From contig OU015650.1 in the NCBI GenBank assembly GCA_907165275.2, positions 5,176,001-5,240,000 on the forward strand: a DNA stretch of 64,000 nt. The letters are read 5' to 3'. The DNA comes from Zygaena filipendulae (taxonomy: Eukaryota; Arthropoda; Insecta; Lepidoptera; Zygaenidae). Position numbers and translations under genes: made by a program. This document shows positions 35,871 to 48,475 of the stretch, piece after piece; the first letter of the stretch is position 1, and each line of letters opens with the position of its first letter. The notes below the pieces were generated by a model that worked only from the letters and a program-made list of their open reading frames with translations, was not told the origin of the DNA and ran no database searches.

Positions 35871-36204
35871 GGCAACAACCGATCTGACCCTCAACATTAG
35901 ATGTTTCACATCAAAATTAAATAGTCATGTAGTAGGAAATTCAAGAATTCATCTGGGTGCGGAATTTGTCGCATATTTGGTAGGTAGGTACGTGTACCTA
36001 CCACAAATCCATTGTATAGGTACAATGAAGAGAAGGAATTCGATTCCGGGTAGATAATATCAAATGAGTGACTTCGTGACTTTGTCTTTGGATTTGAACT
36101 ATTACAGTTGCATTGCAATAACGTTACGGTAATTTAATTCGAATTAGTCGAATGCCATGAGGTAGGTACTCATGCGTTTTCCGATGGATTACTTATAATT
36201 ATTA

Positions 36205-36433
36205 TCCTATTATAATATTATAAACGCGAAAGTTCGTAAGTATGCATTGATGGATGGATGGATGGATGGATGGATGTTTGTTACTCTTCCACGCAAAAAC
36301 TACTGGATGGATTTAAATGAAACTTTACAATGATATAGCTTATACATCAGATTAACACATAGGGTACTTCTTATCCCGGAATTCCCGCGGGAACTCTGAA
36401 ATTAACGCGGGTGAAACCGCGGGGCACGACTAG
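36205..36433 (+). mobile_element. Helitron copy with (GATG)n
   Basis: A|TCCTATTATAATATTATAAA to GGGCACGACTAG|T. A (GATG)7 array at 36247-36276 sits where other copies have (CTGT)n or (TTTG)n. Confidence 0.85.
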
Positions 36434-38044
36434 TAATAACATAATAATTAAGTGATCAAATTAGAGATTGCCCTTTTAGGGCGTTCTGAACAAAAAAAGT
36501 TTCTTCAAACTTGACCTATTTATTAATCTTTCACAAAGTTATACAAATTTTGTTTTCTGGTAAACGTTTTTTAAAATGCATGTTTTAATCATGATTTATT
36601 TATCGGATAACGTCAACCATTTACGTAATTTAAACCCCATACCTAGACATATTTGACTAAGAGATTCATACGCTTGGAAATTGTAAAGGCTATATGCATA
36701 TTTTGCTATTTAAAGTAGTACCTAATGTAAGAATTAATAATACGTTTTTATTATATTACTATTCATTTATACTGGAATGTTGAAATGTAGGACTACAGTA
36801 TGTACATGCATTGCAATTAAAATATGAATAAAAACCTCATCAAAGCCAACTATGAGATTATGTTATTAGTCGGATACTGTGCTGAGTTCACACTTCTGGA
36901 CCCTCATTACCATTTTAATCGTCTAATGTCCAATGTTCTAGGTACGGACTAGCCTTGTTCTCAGAGCGAAATAGAAGTGACAATCGGTTTTCCTATAAGT
37001 CATCTAACTAACTTCTGAAGTACGTATCTTTAATAGCTAATAGCTGTTCCTCCGTGATTTCATCCATGGTAATTTCCAGATTCCCTTAGGTCACTCAAGT
37101 ATATCGTAGCTTTTTATCAGTGATTTTTTAGAATCGGTTTTGTTATCTATTAATGTAAAAAAGTATAGGTCCTAAGGATTAAATTATCAACGTTGCCCTA
37201 AAATTTACTCAAACTACCTACTTAATTTCTGTCTTCAGTTGGAGTTGAATCCACAATAAAAAACGTATACGAGACATCGATAAAGGTTTCTGCTACCGAA
37301 GTTGTTTGTCGATTGACTCATTCGAATAAAATTGACAAACAATAATACTATAACTATTTTTTTCTAAATCGAAACAAAAAAATCTTAAAACTGATACCCG
37401 GTCTGATTAAAATAAATAAGGGTGCATATTATGCCCCCAACCGATCCGTAGGGACACAAAATTACTACATTGGTGTGACTATGGTTTATTTTATTTATCC
37501 GTTCAGTGTGTTAATGCGTAATAAGGGATTCTTTTAAAAAAATGCCACCTGTTAACAATTAACGAATTTATTTAGTGGAAAACTCGTTCTGCTTTTGTAC
37601 CTATGTAACGAGTAACGTAATGCAACGCGTTTTTTTTTTATTATACCCAAAGAAGTTTCACTGCGAAAAGTTTTCTCATGTCGTAATTATAGCTAGTTCA
37701 TAGACCTTTTAATTATTAATATGCAATAAAAACATCTACTTGTCTATTTTGTAATATAACTACCTAAAAGGAAAAAATAAAATATTAAAAGTTTTGAACT
37801 TTAAAAAATGCAAGGACGTTGTAAAATATGGACGGTCGTTGACCGTCGATTTGGCCAGTATTTTTTGTTTTCTTTGCGACTGAGAAACCGCTTTATTGCT
37901 TATGGCAAGTTATCGAGAGGTTAAAGTCACGTGCCGAAGTTAGATGTAAAATAAAAGTGTTTCGGAGTGAAATAATTGTATACAAGATACATGAACGAAT
38001 AATGCATGTCATTTTTATTTATACTGGCATTTTATTTCGTGTAT
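36434..38044. other. AT-rich intergenic stretch
   Basis: Only a worn Helitron piece at 37040; no gene. Confidence 0.5.
37040..37145 (-). mobile_element. Worn Helitron fragment
   Basis: TAGCTGTTCCTCCGTGATTTC end and a diverged body. Confidence 0.35.
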
Positions 38045-38351
38045 CGGTGCGTACAGACTACATAACAAAACATGTTATGTTACATGTTTCAGATAATGTG
38101 ACCACTGAATGTTATATAACATGTTATATAGCTTCTTTGTTTTCTTTTGTTATCTAAAAGTGCTGCGGCTAGTAAAACGTCCTCTCAGCGACGACATTGT
38201 GGATAGTATAACACTAAAGAACGTGAAACGACTGTGGTTATATAACATTGTTATAGTGCAATGTTGCAATGTTGTATAAAAATGTTACATAATGTGGACA
38301 TGTTATATTATAACAAAAGTTATTTAAAATGTTACATATCTGTACGTACCG
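38045..38351. mobile_element. 307-bp MITE rich in ATGTTATATAACAT motifs
   Basis: Ends CGGTGCGTACAGA and TCTGTACGTACCG (one mismatch as inverted repeats), both bordered by TAT. The interior contains repeated near-palindromic units such as ATGTTATATAACATG and TTATATAACATTG. Confidence 0.6.
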
Positions 38352-39979
38352 TATGGATTGACGCTTTTTTACTGACGATGTAGGTAAGTTTATTGCAATA
38401 TCACGAATGTAATCAATGCACTGCCATCTTTCCGCATAAATATGAGTAGTTCAAAGAGTTTGTATTTTTTCATTGCAAAAAAAACATTATCCTTAATTAG
38501 AATTGAAATTAAAACAACCAATGAAATAAAATTCTCCAGGTATATTAAATAAATAAAAGAAATAATTTCAAATCATATACCACTCGTGCGTCAGGGCAGT
38601 ATTACACAATAAAAGAAAGAATCCATTTATTTTTGAATGAGCTATGAACATCAAATACTCAATCGACTATCCTTATTTGGGAGAAGCCTCGATTATTTTA
38701 AATAGCAAGGTTCTGCTCTACAACTACTCCATTATGACCAAATACACATACGTGCAAAATGGCAATAAATTTGATAGGTAGGTATATATGAGTAGATCTG
38801 ACCTGATTTAAGCGCCTTTATAATGAGTATAGTAATAATAATATTATATTGCATTTATCTAAGTACCTACATATTTTTCGTGAAGTGATTTGTTTGTTTG
38901 TGAAGATAAAGTGCTAAATATTTTTACCCAATTTTATTGTCTATTAGGTACGTAGGTGTAGTTCTAGTTGGTAAGTTGCAGTTTTAAGGAGCACTTTTAA
39001 GAATTCTATATTAAATAGTTAATTTAGATATTACATACATAGCCTGTTATTTACATTTTTCGAAGAGCAATATCCATTTGCCTCAATTAACCGCATTTAA
39101 TCCAATTTCGTTATTCTTATATAATTTAAATAAAAAAAAATCGCGTATAAACAAAAACAATTTTTATTTATTTAGATAGATAAATCTTAATTTTTTTACA
39201 TTAATCCAAACAAGTAAGTACCATAGTAAACAACTAAAAAGTAAAAACCATTTTAGGTAATTAGGTATGTAGTTATAATTTAAGCACAATCGAATCAAGC
39301 AGATTAGGTAAATTAGGTAGGTATGTACCTACTTATACTTAATTTTAATTTTACTGTTGGAATTTTGGAATCCGATAAGCATAATTATCTAGGAAAGTTA
39401 CTTTTAAGTTAATTTTACCAACTTTAGAATAAAGCTCTTACAGTCGACCACTTGATTGATGAGGTTCGACTTGCCTGTGATAAAATCAACCGTCGCAACT
39501 AGCTACTGGATTTACTCAAATTAACATTTCACTTTGGTGACGGGATTTGACGCTCAAAAAAGAACCATTAATTTGTTAGTTCATAAAATTATTCATTTAT
39601 TTTATAACTGTGAAATTTCACTTTTACTAAATAGAACATTAGAAATTGAGGTTTCTGTATTTTAGTGATAAATCGACAAGTGATTTACCTAAATTATGAC
39701 TTTTAATTTTTTTTAAAAGGCATTTATTTAATAGCAATTATTCTTCAATTAGTAATCGTACACCTACTTTTTAATTTTAATAAATTGTTTTACCTACTTA
39801 ATAATAGACTTTTTAAGTTGACCTGTTATTTATTATACTTATTTATTTTTATAAGTTGAGACGTTTGTCCACTTCAAAAGAATTAAGTGTTTCTATACTA
39901 TAGAGACGAATTACGAGTTTTTACGCGGGAAAAAGCCCCTTCTTAAAGATAACCTCGCTTTATATTATTGTTTGTATTA
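38352..39979. other. AT-rich intergenic stretch
   Basis: No coding region or clear repeat recognised; many scattered TAGGTA/TACCTA words. Confidence 0.5.
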
Positions 39980-40121
39980 TCTAATATATATAAATCACGT
40001 GTCACGTTGTTTGTCCGCGATGGACTTCGAAACTACTGAACGGATTTTGATAAAATTTTGCAACCATTTATAATATGATCCAAATAAAATTACCGCGGAT
40101 GAAATCGCGGGGGACAGCTAG
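39980..40121 (+). mobile_element. Helitron copy, internally deleted (142 bp)
   Basis: Same subfamily as 12421: A|TCTAATATATATAAATCACG to GACAGCTAG|T, lacking about 45 bp that include TTCCCGCGGGAA. Confidence 0.85.
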
Positions 40122-40967
40122 TGTATGTATAAATATGTGTTAAATGTACCACTAAAATAATTAAGAATAGCAATGTTGGTAACAATGAGCTTGAATAGGA
40201 TACAACATTTTGGGGTTCTAGAAGCTACGCAAAATATTATTTTAACCAGCATTCTGGGATATAGAAATTATGTTTAATATGAAGCTTGTCTGTCGACCAT
40301 TTGACAAGCACTTAAAATTGTGAAATTATTTTCCTCATCTTAATATTTAAAAAAACATTTCAATGTTTTTACTGAACATTTAGCTAAGGATCCTTAGCAA
40401 ATTAGAATGTTTTATTCCGTTAGAAAAGTCAAAGTTTATCCAAATTAAAATTCAAAAGAAGTTGTAGCTGTCTGTTTATCCGTGTAGGTATCTGAAATAA
40501 TTAACCTAATTGTAAATTCTACCAATTTAATTTATTAAATAACTTTAAAACAAAATAACCTAGTAGGTAAGTACCTACATATAGGTAGTTATCCCGTGGG
40601 CAATCTAAGGTCGCACCAACGATGTCTAAAAAAATTACTTACCTATTGTATACTCATTGTAGAAGTTTCAAGTTATTTGGGCGCAGATAAGCAATAACAT
40701 GTTAACCCACAAAATTAAATTATTGATTCAGAACGATTTATTGAGAGTTAGGGAACGTTTTTTAATTATGTGTTTACCTTAATTTATAATTTTGTGTCAA
40801 TATTTTTTATGTTCAATAGCAGATAAAAAATGTTGACAGAAAATGGCGCTCCTACTTTTAAAACACGATTTACTCAAAATTTCTACAGTGTGGGTTAACA
40901 CACTATTGCTTATCTATGTCCATTTAAAGTTATTCCAAATATTGTTCTTCCCGTCTTTACTAACACT

Positions 40968-41020
40968 ATTGAGAATTTTGCTATGGAAATACCTGTCATT
41001 TCCATAGTAAAATTCTCAAT
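40968..41020. repeat. 23-bp inverted repeat (one mismatch) 36 bp before the LTR element
   Basis: Arms 40968-40990 and 40998-41020 enclose a 7-nt loop. The single mismatch is a G-U wobble if the plus strand is transcribed. It could be a small MITE or a precursor-like hairpin. Confidence 0.8.
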
Positions 41021-41052
41021 ATTGCATTAAATTCGGGCACTAAAATGCTTCC

Positions 41053-41056
41053 ATAG
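41053..41056. repeat. Target-site duplication ATAG, left
   Basis: ATAG immediately before the 5' LTR; it matches 48712-48715 immediately after the 3' LTR. Confidence 0.7.
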
Positions 41057-41292
41057 TGTTAGCGATTCATATTTTGTATAAAGTCTAGAGGAGTGATGGC
41101 CACATCACATCCCTCTTGACAGGTGACATAAAACGTCATGTGACGCGTATTTGGGGTGGAAGCCGTCAACGGTGAGTGAGATCGGCATTATCGTTTGTGG
41201 AATTGGCGCGAGGGCACGCACGCGCGCATTTACTTTGTGATACAGTAAATAAAACAGTTGCTTAATGTATTAATCGAGTATCATTTCTAACA
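41057..41292 (+). repeat. 5' LTR of the non-coding element
   Basis: 236 bp with TGTTAG...CTAACA inverted ends. A TATAAA motif lies at 41077-41082 and an AATAAA signal at 41248-41253. The middle is GC-richer than the flanks. Confidence 0.88.
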
Positions 41293-41462
41293 GTTCAGAA
41301 GTGCGGTAAAGAAACCAAACACCCATGGCCAGGACTAAGGCGCTCCGGTGCATCACACCAGGCGCCAGGCGCAGACCGGGTAAGCGACGGTGCTGCCCTG
41401 TGCATATTCTCAAGGTGCGGCCTGACGACGAAACATAAGACCAGAAAACCAAGTTCAATCTG
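41293..41462 (+). other. GC-rich leader of the LTR element, ending at a splice-donor-like site
   Basis: About 170 bp of GC-rich sequence directly follow the 5' LTR and then change abruptly to AT-rich DNA at a GTATGT donor-like motif. A 37-codon ORF (ATG at 41325) is very Arg/Lys-rich; I do not recognise it. No TGG-initial primer-binding site sits at the LTR edge. Confidence 0.5.
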
Positions 41463-42596
41463 GTATGTACTTACCTAGTGTCTTCGTTTAATGCTGAAAG
41501 CGAGAAGATACAGCGGTATCTACTGAATATGTGAACGCTGGATGAGTCTTTGTTTAGCATACAACACGCAACATTATGCATAGTTTAATATATTGATATA
41601 CATATAACGGTATTTACAGAATACGTAAAGGCTGGTTTATTTCTTCTTTTAGTTGTCATACAAAATAAGTTTCAGACATTATATAGTTAAAATTTATATC
41701 TACCCACATAGCAGTGTTTACTGATATAAAGGTTGTAATTTTCCCTTTTCTGAAAGCCATGGTGCAAGTTTACCCACCTAGGTAGGTGTGTAAAAAAGAA
41801 AAAAAAAAGTAACTAATGTTTATCACGAAAGGTGTAACAACACCATGGACCAATTAATTAATTAGTTCAATTGATCCATGAACAACACGAAAGTTAGCTG
41901 AGTTGCATAGTTTTTCTTTTGTCTCATAGGATCTCCTATGCAAGTTAATAGTTCCCAGCTCTGATATCAAGTTAGTTAGCATGCCTACCTACTATTTGAA
42001 TGAAGTATCTAATAATCATGCAAACAGACAAAGCTTCATTGAATCATTTAGTATAAATCTGTGGATGCAGTAATGTTATTTTGATTAAAGAATTATCTAA
42101 TCTTACAGTCTAGTGGGTAATAATATTGTACCTACCTGTGCTTTAGAAATAATCTCTTATGATTTTTCTTATGATAAAAGACTAATATTAGTGACTACCT
42201 TCAAATAAAAAAAAAAATAGAACATCAATTTTGTGACCGAAGTATTCACTCATAATTTATTACAGTGCCTTTCCTAAGTTTCTTGTATGAGGGGATTGCT
42301 TCTATCTGAAATCGAGATCTAACTTTAGCTGTGGTTAACCTTAATTAGAAAAAGAAATTTGGTAATTCTTTCAACTTCAAAACTAGCCAAATTTTGAAAA
42401 CGTGCAGCTACCTAAACAGCTTAGTAAAGAGTCAATCAGTAGCAAATATCGCTTAGTGACTAGGGTTGTAACACCGTAGTAGGGGCTTGAGTTTTATCCC
42501 TAGGAGATGTAGCAAGACTTTCAAAAATAGCAGTAAAAAAATGAGACTAGCAAGCAAAACTAGGTAAATTCAAAAGAAAATCATCAAAGCTTTGAG

Positions 42597-42650
42597 ATAC
42601 TCCGCGGTTTCACCCACGTTAATTTGAGGAAAACCCTACAAAATATATTT
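42597..42650 (-). mobile_element. Helitron end fragment
   Basis: Carries only the CCGCGGTTTCACCCACG hairpin arm. Lies inside the LTR element. Confidence 0.35.
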
Positions 42651-43195
42651 ATTTAGGGACGACAGTTTTGATGTGTATGGTTCTAAATCTAGAATAGAAG
42701 TCCGTCAAAACCATAATGAAAATACAAATCAGAATATACAGTTTGAAATTTATAAAAATAATTACATTAGAATACAAAATATTATAACAGTTACAATAAG
42801 TATAGGCCATAGATAAGCAATGGTGCGTTACCTAAACTGGCGAAAGTTTGAGTAAATTGTATCTTAAAATTGTAGCATTTTTTTTGTAGCAATTCTTTTG
42901 TGTTTAATATTTTGATGGTATTTGAACAATGTAATAAGGTAAACACATAATTGAAAAACATTCTATAACTCTTGATAAAGCGTCTTGTATCAATAACTTA
43001 ATTGTGTTGGTTATCGTGGGCCAATTGTAACATAAAGTTACCTTATAACATCAGCTATCCACCTGTAACAAATGTTTGAACTTGCTTCGGTGTACCTGCC
43101 TCAAAGATTATTCGGAGCACAAAGATTTAAAAATCATCTTCTATTAAAACGTAATGACCATAATACATCATGCATCTGGTAGAAAGCTGTTTGAC

Positions 43196-43625
43196 ACTAA
43201 CTGTGTCCGGTTTCACTTGTGCGAAACTCGTTTTGTAAAAAGATTCCTTTTCTTGACGCCCATTTAAATGGATTAAATCCCTTATGTTACTTCAGGCTGA
43301 GCTTGATTTACCTGCGGAAACCGCGTGGTAATCCGTTCATTAGTTTCGAAGGTTAGCGTGAACGGACACGCAGATTCTACTCTTTTATTGTGTTGCCTTT
43401 ATGTTGCTTCAAGCTGAGCTTGATTTACCCGTGAAGACCGCATGGTAAGCCGTTCATTAGTTTCGAAGGTTAGCGTGAACGAACACGTAGATTCTACTCT
43501 TTTATTGTGTTGCCTTTATGTTGCTTCAAGCTAAGCTTGATTTACCTGCGAAAACCGCATGTTAATCCGTTCATTAGTTTCGAAGATTAGCATGTACGGA
43601 CACGCAGATTCTAATCTAGATAATA
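43196..43625 (-). mobile_element. Decayed Helitron copy with an internal 117-bp triplication
   Basis: Starts with a worn CTAACTGTGTCC end. The internal segment (tatgttgcttcaagct...) repeats at 43283, 43400 and 43517, exactly 117 bp apart; the third copy is the most diverged. The single-copy version is at 24120-24230. Lies inside the LTR element. Confidence 0.6.
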
Positions 43626-46058
43626 ATAATTAGATTTTAATTAGTGTCGATAGATTACAAACAGACACTTCAATATTATTTAACTGCAAAAATGTAGGTA
43701 AAACAGAAAATTAATAACGCAGGAAAGTAATTTTATGGTGATTACTGAATCGATGGTTTAGTAAATCAGAGAAATAATACAATACCTAATACTAAAGAAA
43801 GGTATAGTTTAAAATTGAATAAGTACACTAAAACACGACATAGAAGACTAAATAAGTCCCGTGAAAAAAAAAAAATCTCTAAAATAAAGTATAAAATAGA
43901 GATACTACCAGGGTTTCTTAACCTTTATAATTCATATGATCTGAATAGGGCGTCATCACCAATGTAGTCGTTGATTGACTAACATTCAATAAAGGTTATG
44001 ATATATCCATTCGTTGTTTTAATGCATTGACCAAACGTCAATATCGAGGTTTAGAATGTAAACTTACAATAATCGTACATGTACTAGTATAGATTATTGA
44101 AAGCCGCAGGTAGGTACCGAAAAACGCGTGTCGAGTTAATCTTCGTTATTTCAGTCACCTATGTATTTTGAACTCATCTATTTTGTACTCCGAGCTGGTG
44201 GTTTTGTAGATAATTAACCGTAACCATGTTTGAGTAGGGATCAGTGTAGTATTATCGTTGGCGTTTCGCCAGAATTGAAGAAAAAGAAGAAAATATTGTC
44301 ATTTTATGTGCAATAAAGGATTAAATAGTAATAATATTAATAATGATATAGTATAACTTCAGTACACCACTTAGATTCACAACGAGGATTACTTAAACCA
44401 AAAAGGACCTACATAATAGTGGATTCCCTAATAGAGTAGTCTGAACTCTCTCAGTTTTTTTTTTTTTTAAAATCGCCCAGTGTTCCGTTTTCACTCAATG
44501 TGATAAAGGTATTAGAATGTTGTGTTGATGCAAAAGATATCATGTTAGTATCACTTTGCCGAGTCGGCAATGGAAGGCACACTCTTATAAACAATTAATT
44601 TGTCAATCATTATAACAGTAATTTCCAGAATAAATCCAAGTATATTCTCATAGTGACAAGAACTAACAGTAAATTGATAATATATATCGTATACTTCAAT
44701 TACCCATAATATGAATATTGTGGAGGACCAAGTAGACCCCCTGTCTAATAATCACCCTTTTAATATCCATGCTATTCTTCTTCGACTACAGCTCTGTTAG
44801 AGTATTGCGCTAAGGTGAAGAATATTTGTTTATCATGAAGAATGGTATGGTATTAGTATGGTGTTCAATAAATTACAAACAGAACGAAGAGAGTCCTAAC
44901 CAATATTTAGTAAACTAGGTACCTATCCTTGAAATATGACAAAATAAGTTATCGGCTTTAGCAATCTTCGACCATATTCCACAACTTTATAGAATATCAT
45001 GGCATAGATATTAGGGATAATGTTTCAGAGAAACTATTTAAGACAGTAAACAATACTAAAATAAATTCAAAGGACTTTGAGCTTACCCTAGTAAAACTTA
45101 TCTTCGCAAAGTGTTAATTATCCAAGATAGATAGATACACATCACACCAGTAAGTGACATTAAGATATGTTAAATAAACTGAATGAGACAAAGCCTTGTA
45201 ATAATGTAATAGATAATACCAAATATAAAATATAAGAGTTGATCAGGGCTTAATTGCATCAGTATGATACCTTGTGTGTTTACGATTTACTAGCAAAATA
45301 ACGTAGTTGCCCTGTTGAGCACCCTGTATCTTGTAAGGGCCTCCCTTAGTGAAAAATTTATAGACATGAACGACTACATAATCTACGATGCCTCTTTGGA
45401 TAAATCATGTCACTGGATTTCGTAGAAAATCGAAAATCGTAGTATCGTTAGATCTATCTTGACTATCAAAGATATTTTGTATAGCTGTTTTACGGCTAAA
45501 ACGCATTCCGCTTAGCAGAACGCGAACATAGTCATGTTATGTAACATTAGTAGAAACTAATAGTACTTACAAAGAAGCGTAGAAAAGTAGACTTAAGCAA
45601 ACGGGTAACTTTGGACCTATTTTCTTCGTAATGGTGAATTTTAGTAAAAAGAAAATACGTCTTCATTATTCAGTCTCATAAGACACAGAGAAAATAGTAT
45701 GATAACTAGCGACCATGTAGGCGGTGTAGGCGCATTACGGTCGCAACGAAGCAATTACTCTAACTTTCCCGAAACTCCCCTTGCTGGCACCTCGAATGTA
45801 TTTCCCACAATATTTCCAAAACTGAAATTTTGAAACAGTGACTGGGTAGAAAAGTGACCGAACGGCGGCGTTCTACCTACATTCATTATGCCAGTAAATG
45901 TATTTGTGCACTATGGTCTTGTGCACGGGAGTCACCCGGCGATACTAGTTTTCATCCTAAACTGAGTTGTTGCCTCTTCTATCTATTCTGTGGTAAAAGG
46001 TTTGCGGTCAGAATTTAACAACTCTGTCGAGTTATTGAATTGCAATAATAATCCCTTA

Positions 46059-46235
46059 ATATCTGGGTCACCGAGCTTCGCTCGTTGTGTATAGCGCCAT
46101 CTGTTTTTAAGTAGAAAACAAACACTCATATTTCATTGCCTGAAAACACGGATGAAGCGACGCTTTCAAAAATGAAACCTAGCTAGATTGATTAATCGCC
46201 CCCGAAACCCCCGGCATACTAAATTTCATAAAAAT
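46059..46235 (+). repeat. Dispersed repeat B, copy 2 (inside the LTR element)
   Basis: Same blocks in the same order as 12239-12415, with small indels. Confidence 0.7.
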
Positions 46236-46372
46236 TGTTGGAGCAGTAGTAACAGTAATAAAATTGAAGAGTTTGTTGTGAACAGATTCTTGAAGTAGGT
46301 ACTTTTCACAAGTAGAACTATTTAAGTTATTTAATTTACTGATAGCGTAAATTGAGGCAACGAGCCAATGAA

Positions 46373-47252
46373 CTGGTTTATTTATTTATTTATTTGTTTA
46401 AGTACACAAAACAGATTGTAGTCATTACGATTTTTACTTATTGTAGTGTATTATTATATGTTCCGACCACAAACCAGAGATATGCATACCTAGAAAGACT
46501 AAAAATATCGAGCGAAGTACAAAGTAATATTTAAATTTATTTTGATATTTATGGATCTCAGAAAAATAGAACCACAATTAGCAAGTGCGACGGAAGTAGT
46601 CGTTGATATTTTTTAAGTATACCCTAAAATTACAATTAAAACGTCCACATCTGCACCTTTAGCGACGAGCTCATTATATTGGCGACACATCCGTACAACT
46701 GGATTGTAAAAAGATGTGTTGTTAGTGAATATCCGAAGTGAGAAGGTATTGGGACGTCGAGAGCGATAATTGGTGTTGAAATTTAAAAGTGATAGGATGT
46801 AAGGGCTACCGATCTGGTGGTGTATTATTTTATGTAGCAGGATCTGGTCTCTACCCTTGCGACGGGTTTCTAAAGAGATCATACCGAATCTGTTCAACCT
46901 GTCCCCGTACGTCTGAAGCGATCTTGTGGAATTTTTATACCTGAAAGTAATTAACTTTAGACAGCGTTTTTGAACTCTTTCAATTCGGTCAATGTGCACC
47001 GTGTAGTAAGGAGACCATACAACCGAGTTGTATTCGAGAGTACTTCTGACGAGGGTGCAGTAGAGATAAATGATGCTAGCGGGTCTTTTTTTAAAACCTT
47101 TGGTGGATCTGGAGATGAAGCCCAACAGACTGAGGCTTCTATTAATTACATGATCATTATGGTATCTAAATGTAAGTTTTTCGTCAAATATTATACCTAA
47201 GTCCTTAGCTAACTGGTATTGCTTTGGAATTTTTCTTGTTGTTTATGGTCAG
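46373..47252 (-). mobile_element. 5'-truncated CR1/Jockey-like LINE fragment
   Basis: The minus strand is open from about 47242 to the stop at 46613 (210 codons). It encodes the C-terminal end of a LINE reverse transcriptase: QLAKDLGIIFDEKLTF, then GFISRSTKGFKKRP, then STLEYNSVVWSPYY and IERVQKRCLKLI, the thumb/connector motifs of CR1/Jockey ORF2. A probable one-base frameshift near 47233 joins an upstream TINNKK segment. The catalytic palm is missing. The 3' tail is an AAAT/AAAC repeat at 46377-46402. It lies inside the non-coding LTR element in antisense. Confidence 0.75.
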
Positions 47253-47256
47253 ACCA

Positions 47257-47403
47257 TGGAGCGAGCGTGCTGCCGGTGGCTACCTGCTGACACCGCAGTG
47301 AGCGTGCTGCCTGAATGTGAAATAATAAACCCCGGAGCGAGCGTGCGTCCATCGATCAGCATTGGAGCGAGCGCGCTACCTATCGTGATGACAGGACGTT
47401 GGA
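47257..47403 (+). repeat. Degenerate array of about 38 bp, core GGAGCGAGCGTGC
   Basis: The core recurs at about 47258, 47296 (as AGTGAGCGTGC), 47333, 47363 and 47401 (diverged), with spacing of 30-38 bp. It grades into the 68-bp array that follows. Confidence 0.55.
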
Positions 47404-47815
47404 GTGGGCAAACGGCAGGTTACGACTTGGTGGTGCAAGATTGTGCTGAAAGAGTCAGACCGGGTCCCTCGGTGGGCAAACGGCAGGCTACATCTTGGTG
47501 GTGCAAGATTGTGCTGAAAGAGTCAGACCGTGTCCCTCGGTGGGCAAACGGCAGGCTACAACTTGGTGGTGCAAGAATGTGCCGAAAGAGTCAGACCGTG
47601 TCCCTCGGTGGGCAAACGGCAGGCTACAACTCGGTGGTGTAAGATTGTGCTGAAAGAGTCAGACCGTGTCCCTCGGTGGGCAAACGGTAGGCTACAATTT
47701 GATGGTGCCAGATTGGGCTTAGAGAGTTAGACCGTGTCCCTCGGTGGGCAAACGAGAGGCTCGGTGGTGTTGTGTAATATTGAATTAAATCCGATTGTGT
47801 CCCTCTGCAGGCAAA
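47404..47815 (+). repeat. 68-bp minisatellite, six copies plus a degenerate seventh
   Basis: GTGGGCAAACGG starts at 47404, 47472, 47540, 47608, 47676 and 47744: exactly 68 bp each time. A worn copy with a 5-bp deletion starts at about 47807. Because 68 is not a multiple of 3, the ORFs crossing it shift frame each unit and are not genes. It lies 0.7 kb before the 3' LTR. Confidence 0.9.
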
Positions 47816-48475
47816 CAAATTTGTGAAGAGGCGAGTCTGATGTATTCACATGATGGAAGAATCTACAAATGCTTACTTTGATGATCTTAGAACAGTTTAA
47901 ATCAATAAATTGTTTATGAATGTAACAACAAAATATGTTTCAGTTAAGTATTATTCTGATGTTTATTTTGTATAGATTTCGTTTTGGATTATGTTTATTT
48001 TCAAATTGATTTGTACTTTTGTACCGTTATTAATATTACTTTATTTAAAATGAAAATTTATTATATTGATAATTTTAATTTTGCTTCCAGAAATATTTAC
48101 TTGCAAATATTCTATTTTCTTTTTAGATAGATATTTTGTTTTCTTTTCTTCAAATCATGAATTAAGTCAAAAAAAATATAAAATCTTGTATTAACACATA
48201 CTTTAAGGCTATTTAATGTACTTAATTAATAATGTTGACATTTAGATATTGTCTTAGTCAACGGATAAATTTGTGTAATTTTGTTACCATTACAATGTTC
48301 CTAATAATGTTCTTCATAAAATTACTACTTATTGGAGATGTTGTTTAAAAGAAATTAAGGTATTTGATTGTTTAGTTATAAATTTAATTCTTTGTATGGG
48401 GTCATACTTTACTGTAGAATGGCCGAGAGACATTTTTTTTAGGAATGGGGACATTCCATTAACAGAATGGCCGTC

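Noticed and set aside
41057..41292. A solo LTR
   Set aside because: No target duplication on its own two sides; the outer flanks of the pair match instead.
41325..41438. 37-codon ORF starting MARTK, like a histone H3 tail
   Set aside because: Similarity ends after the first residues; the rest is Arg/Cys-rich and unrelated.
43283..43625. CRISPR array
   Set aside because: Repeats are contiguous 117-bp units without spacers, and the host is a eukaryote.
47256..47730. 128- and 66-codon plus-strand ORFs and a minus-strand ORF
   Set aside because: They run through the 68-bp minisatellite; the unit is not a multiple of 3, so each frame is an accident of the repeat.
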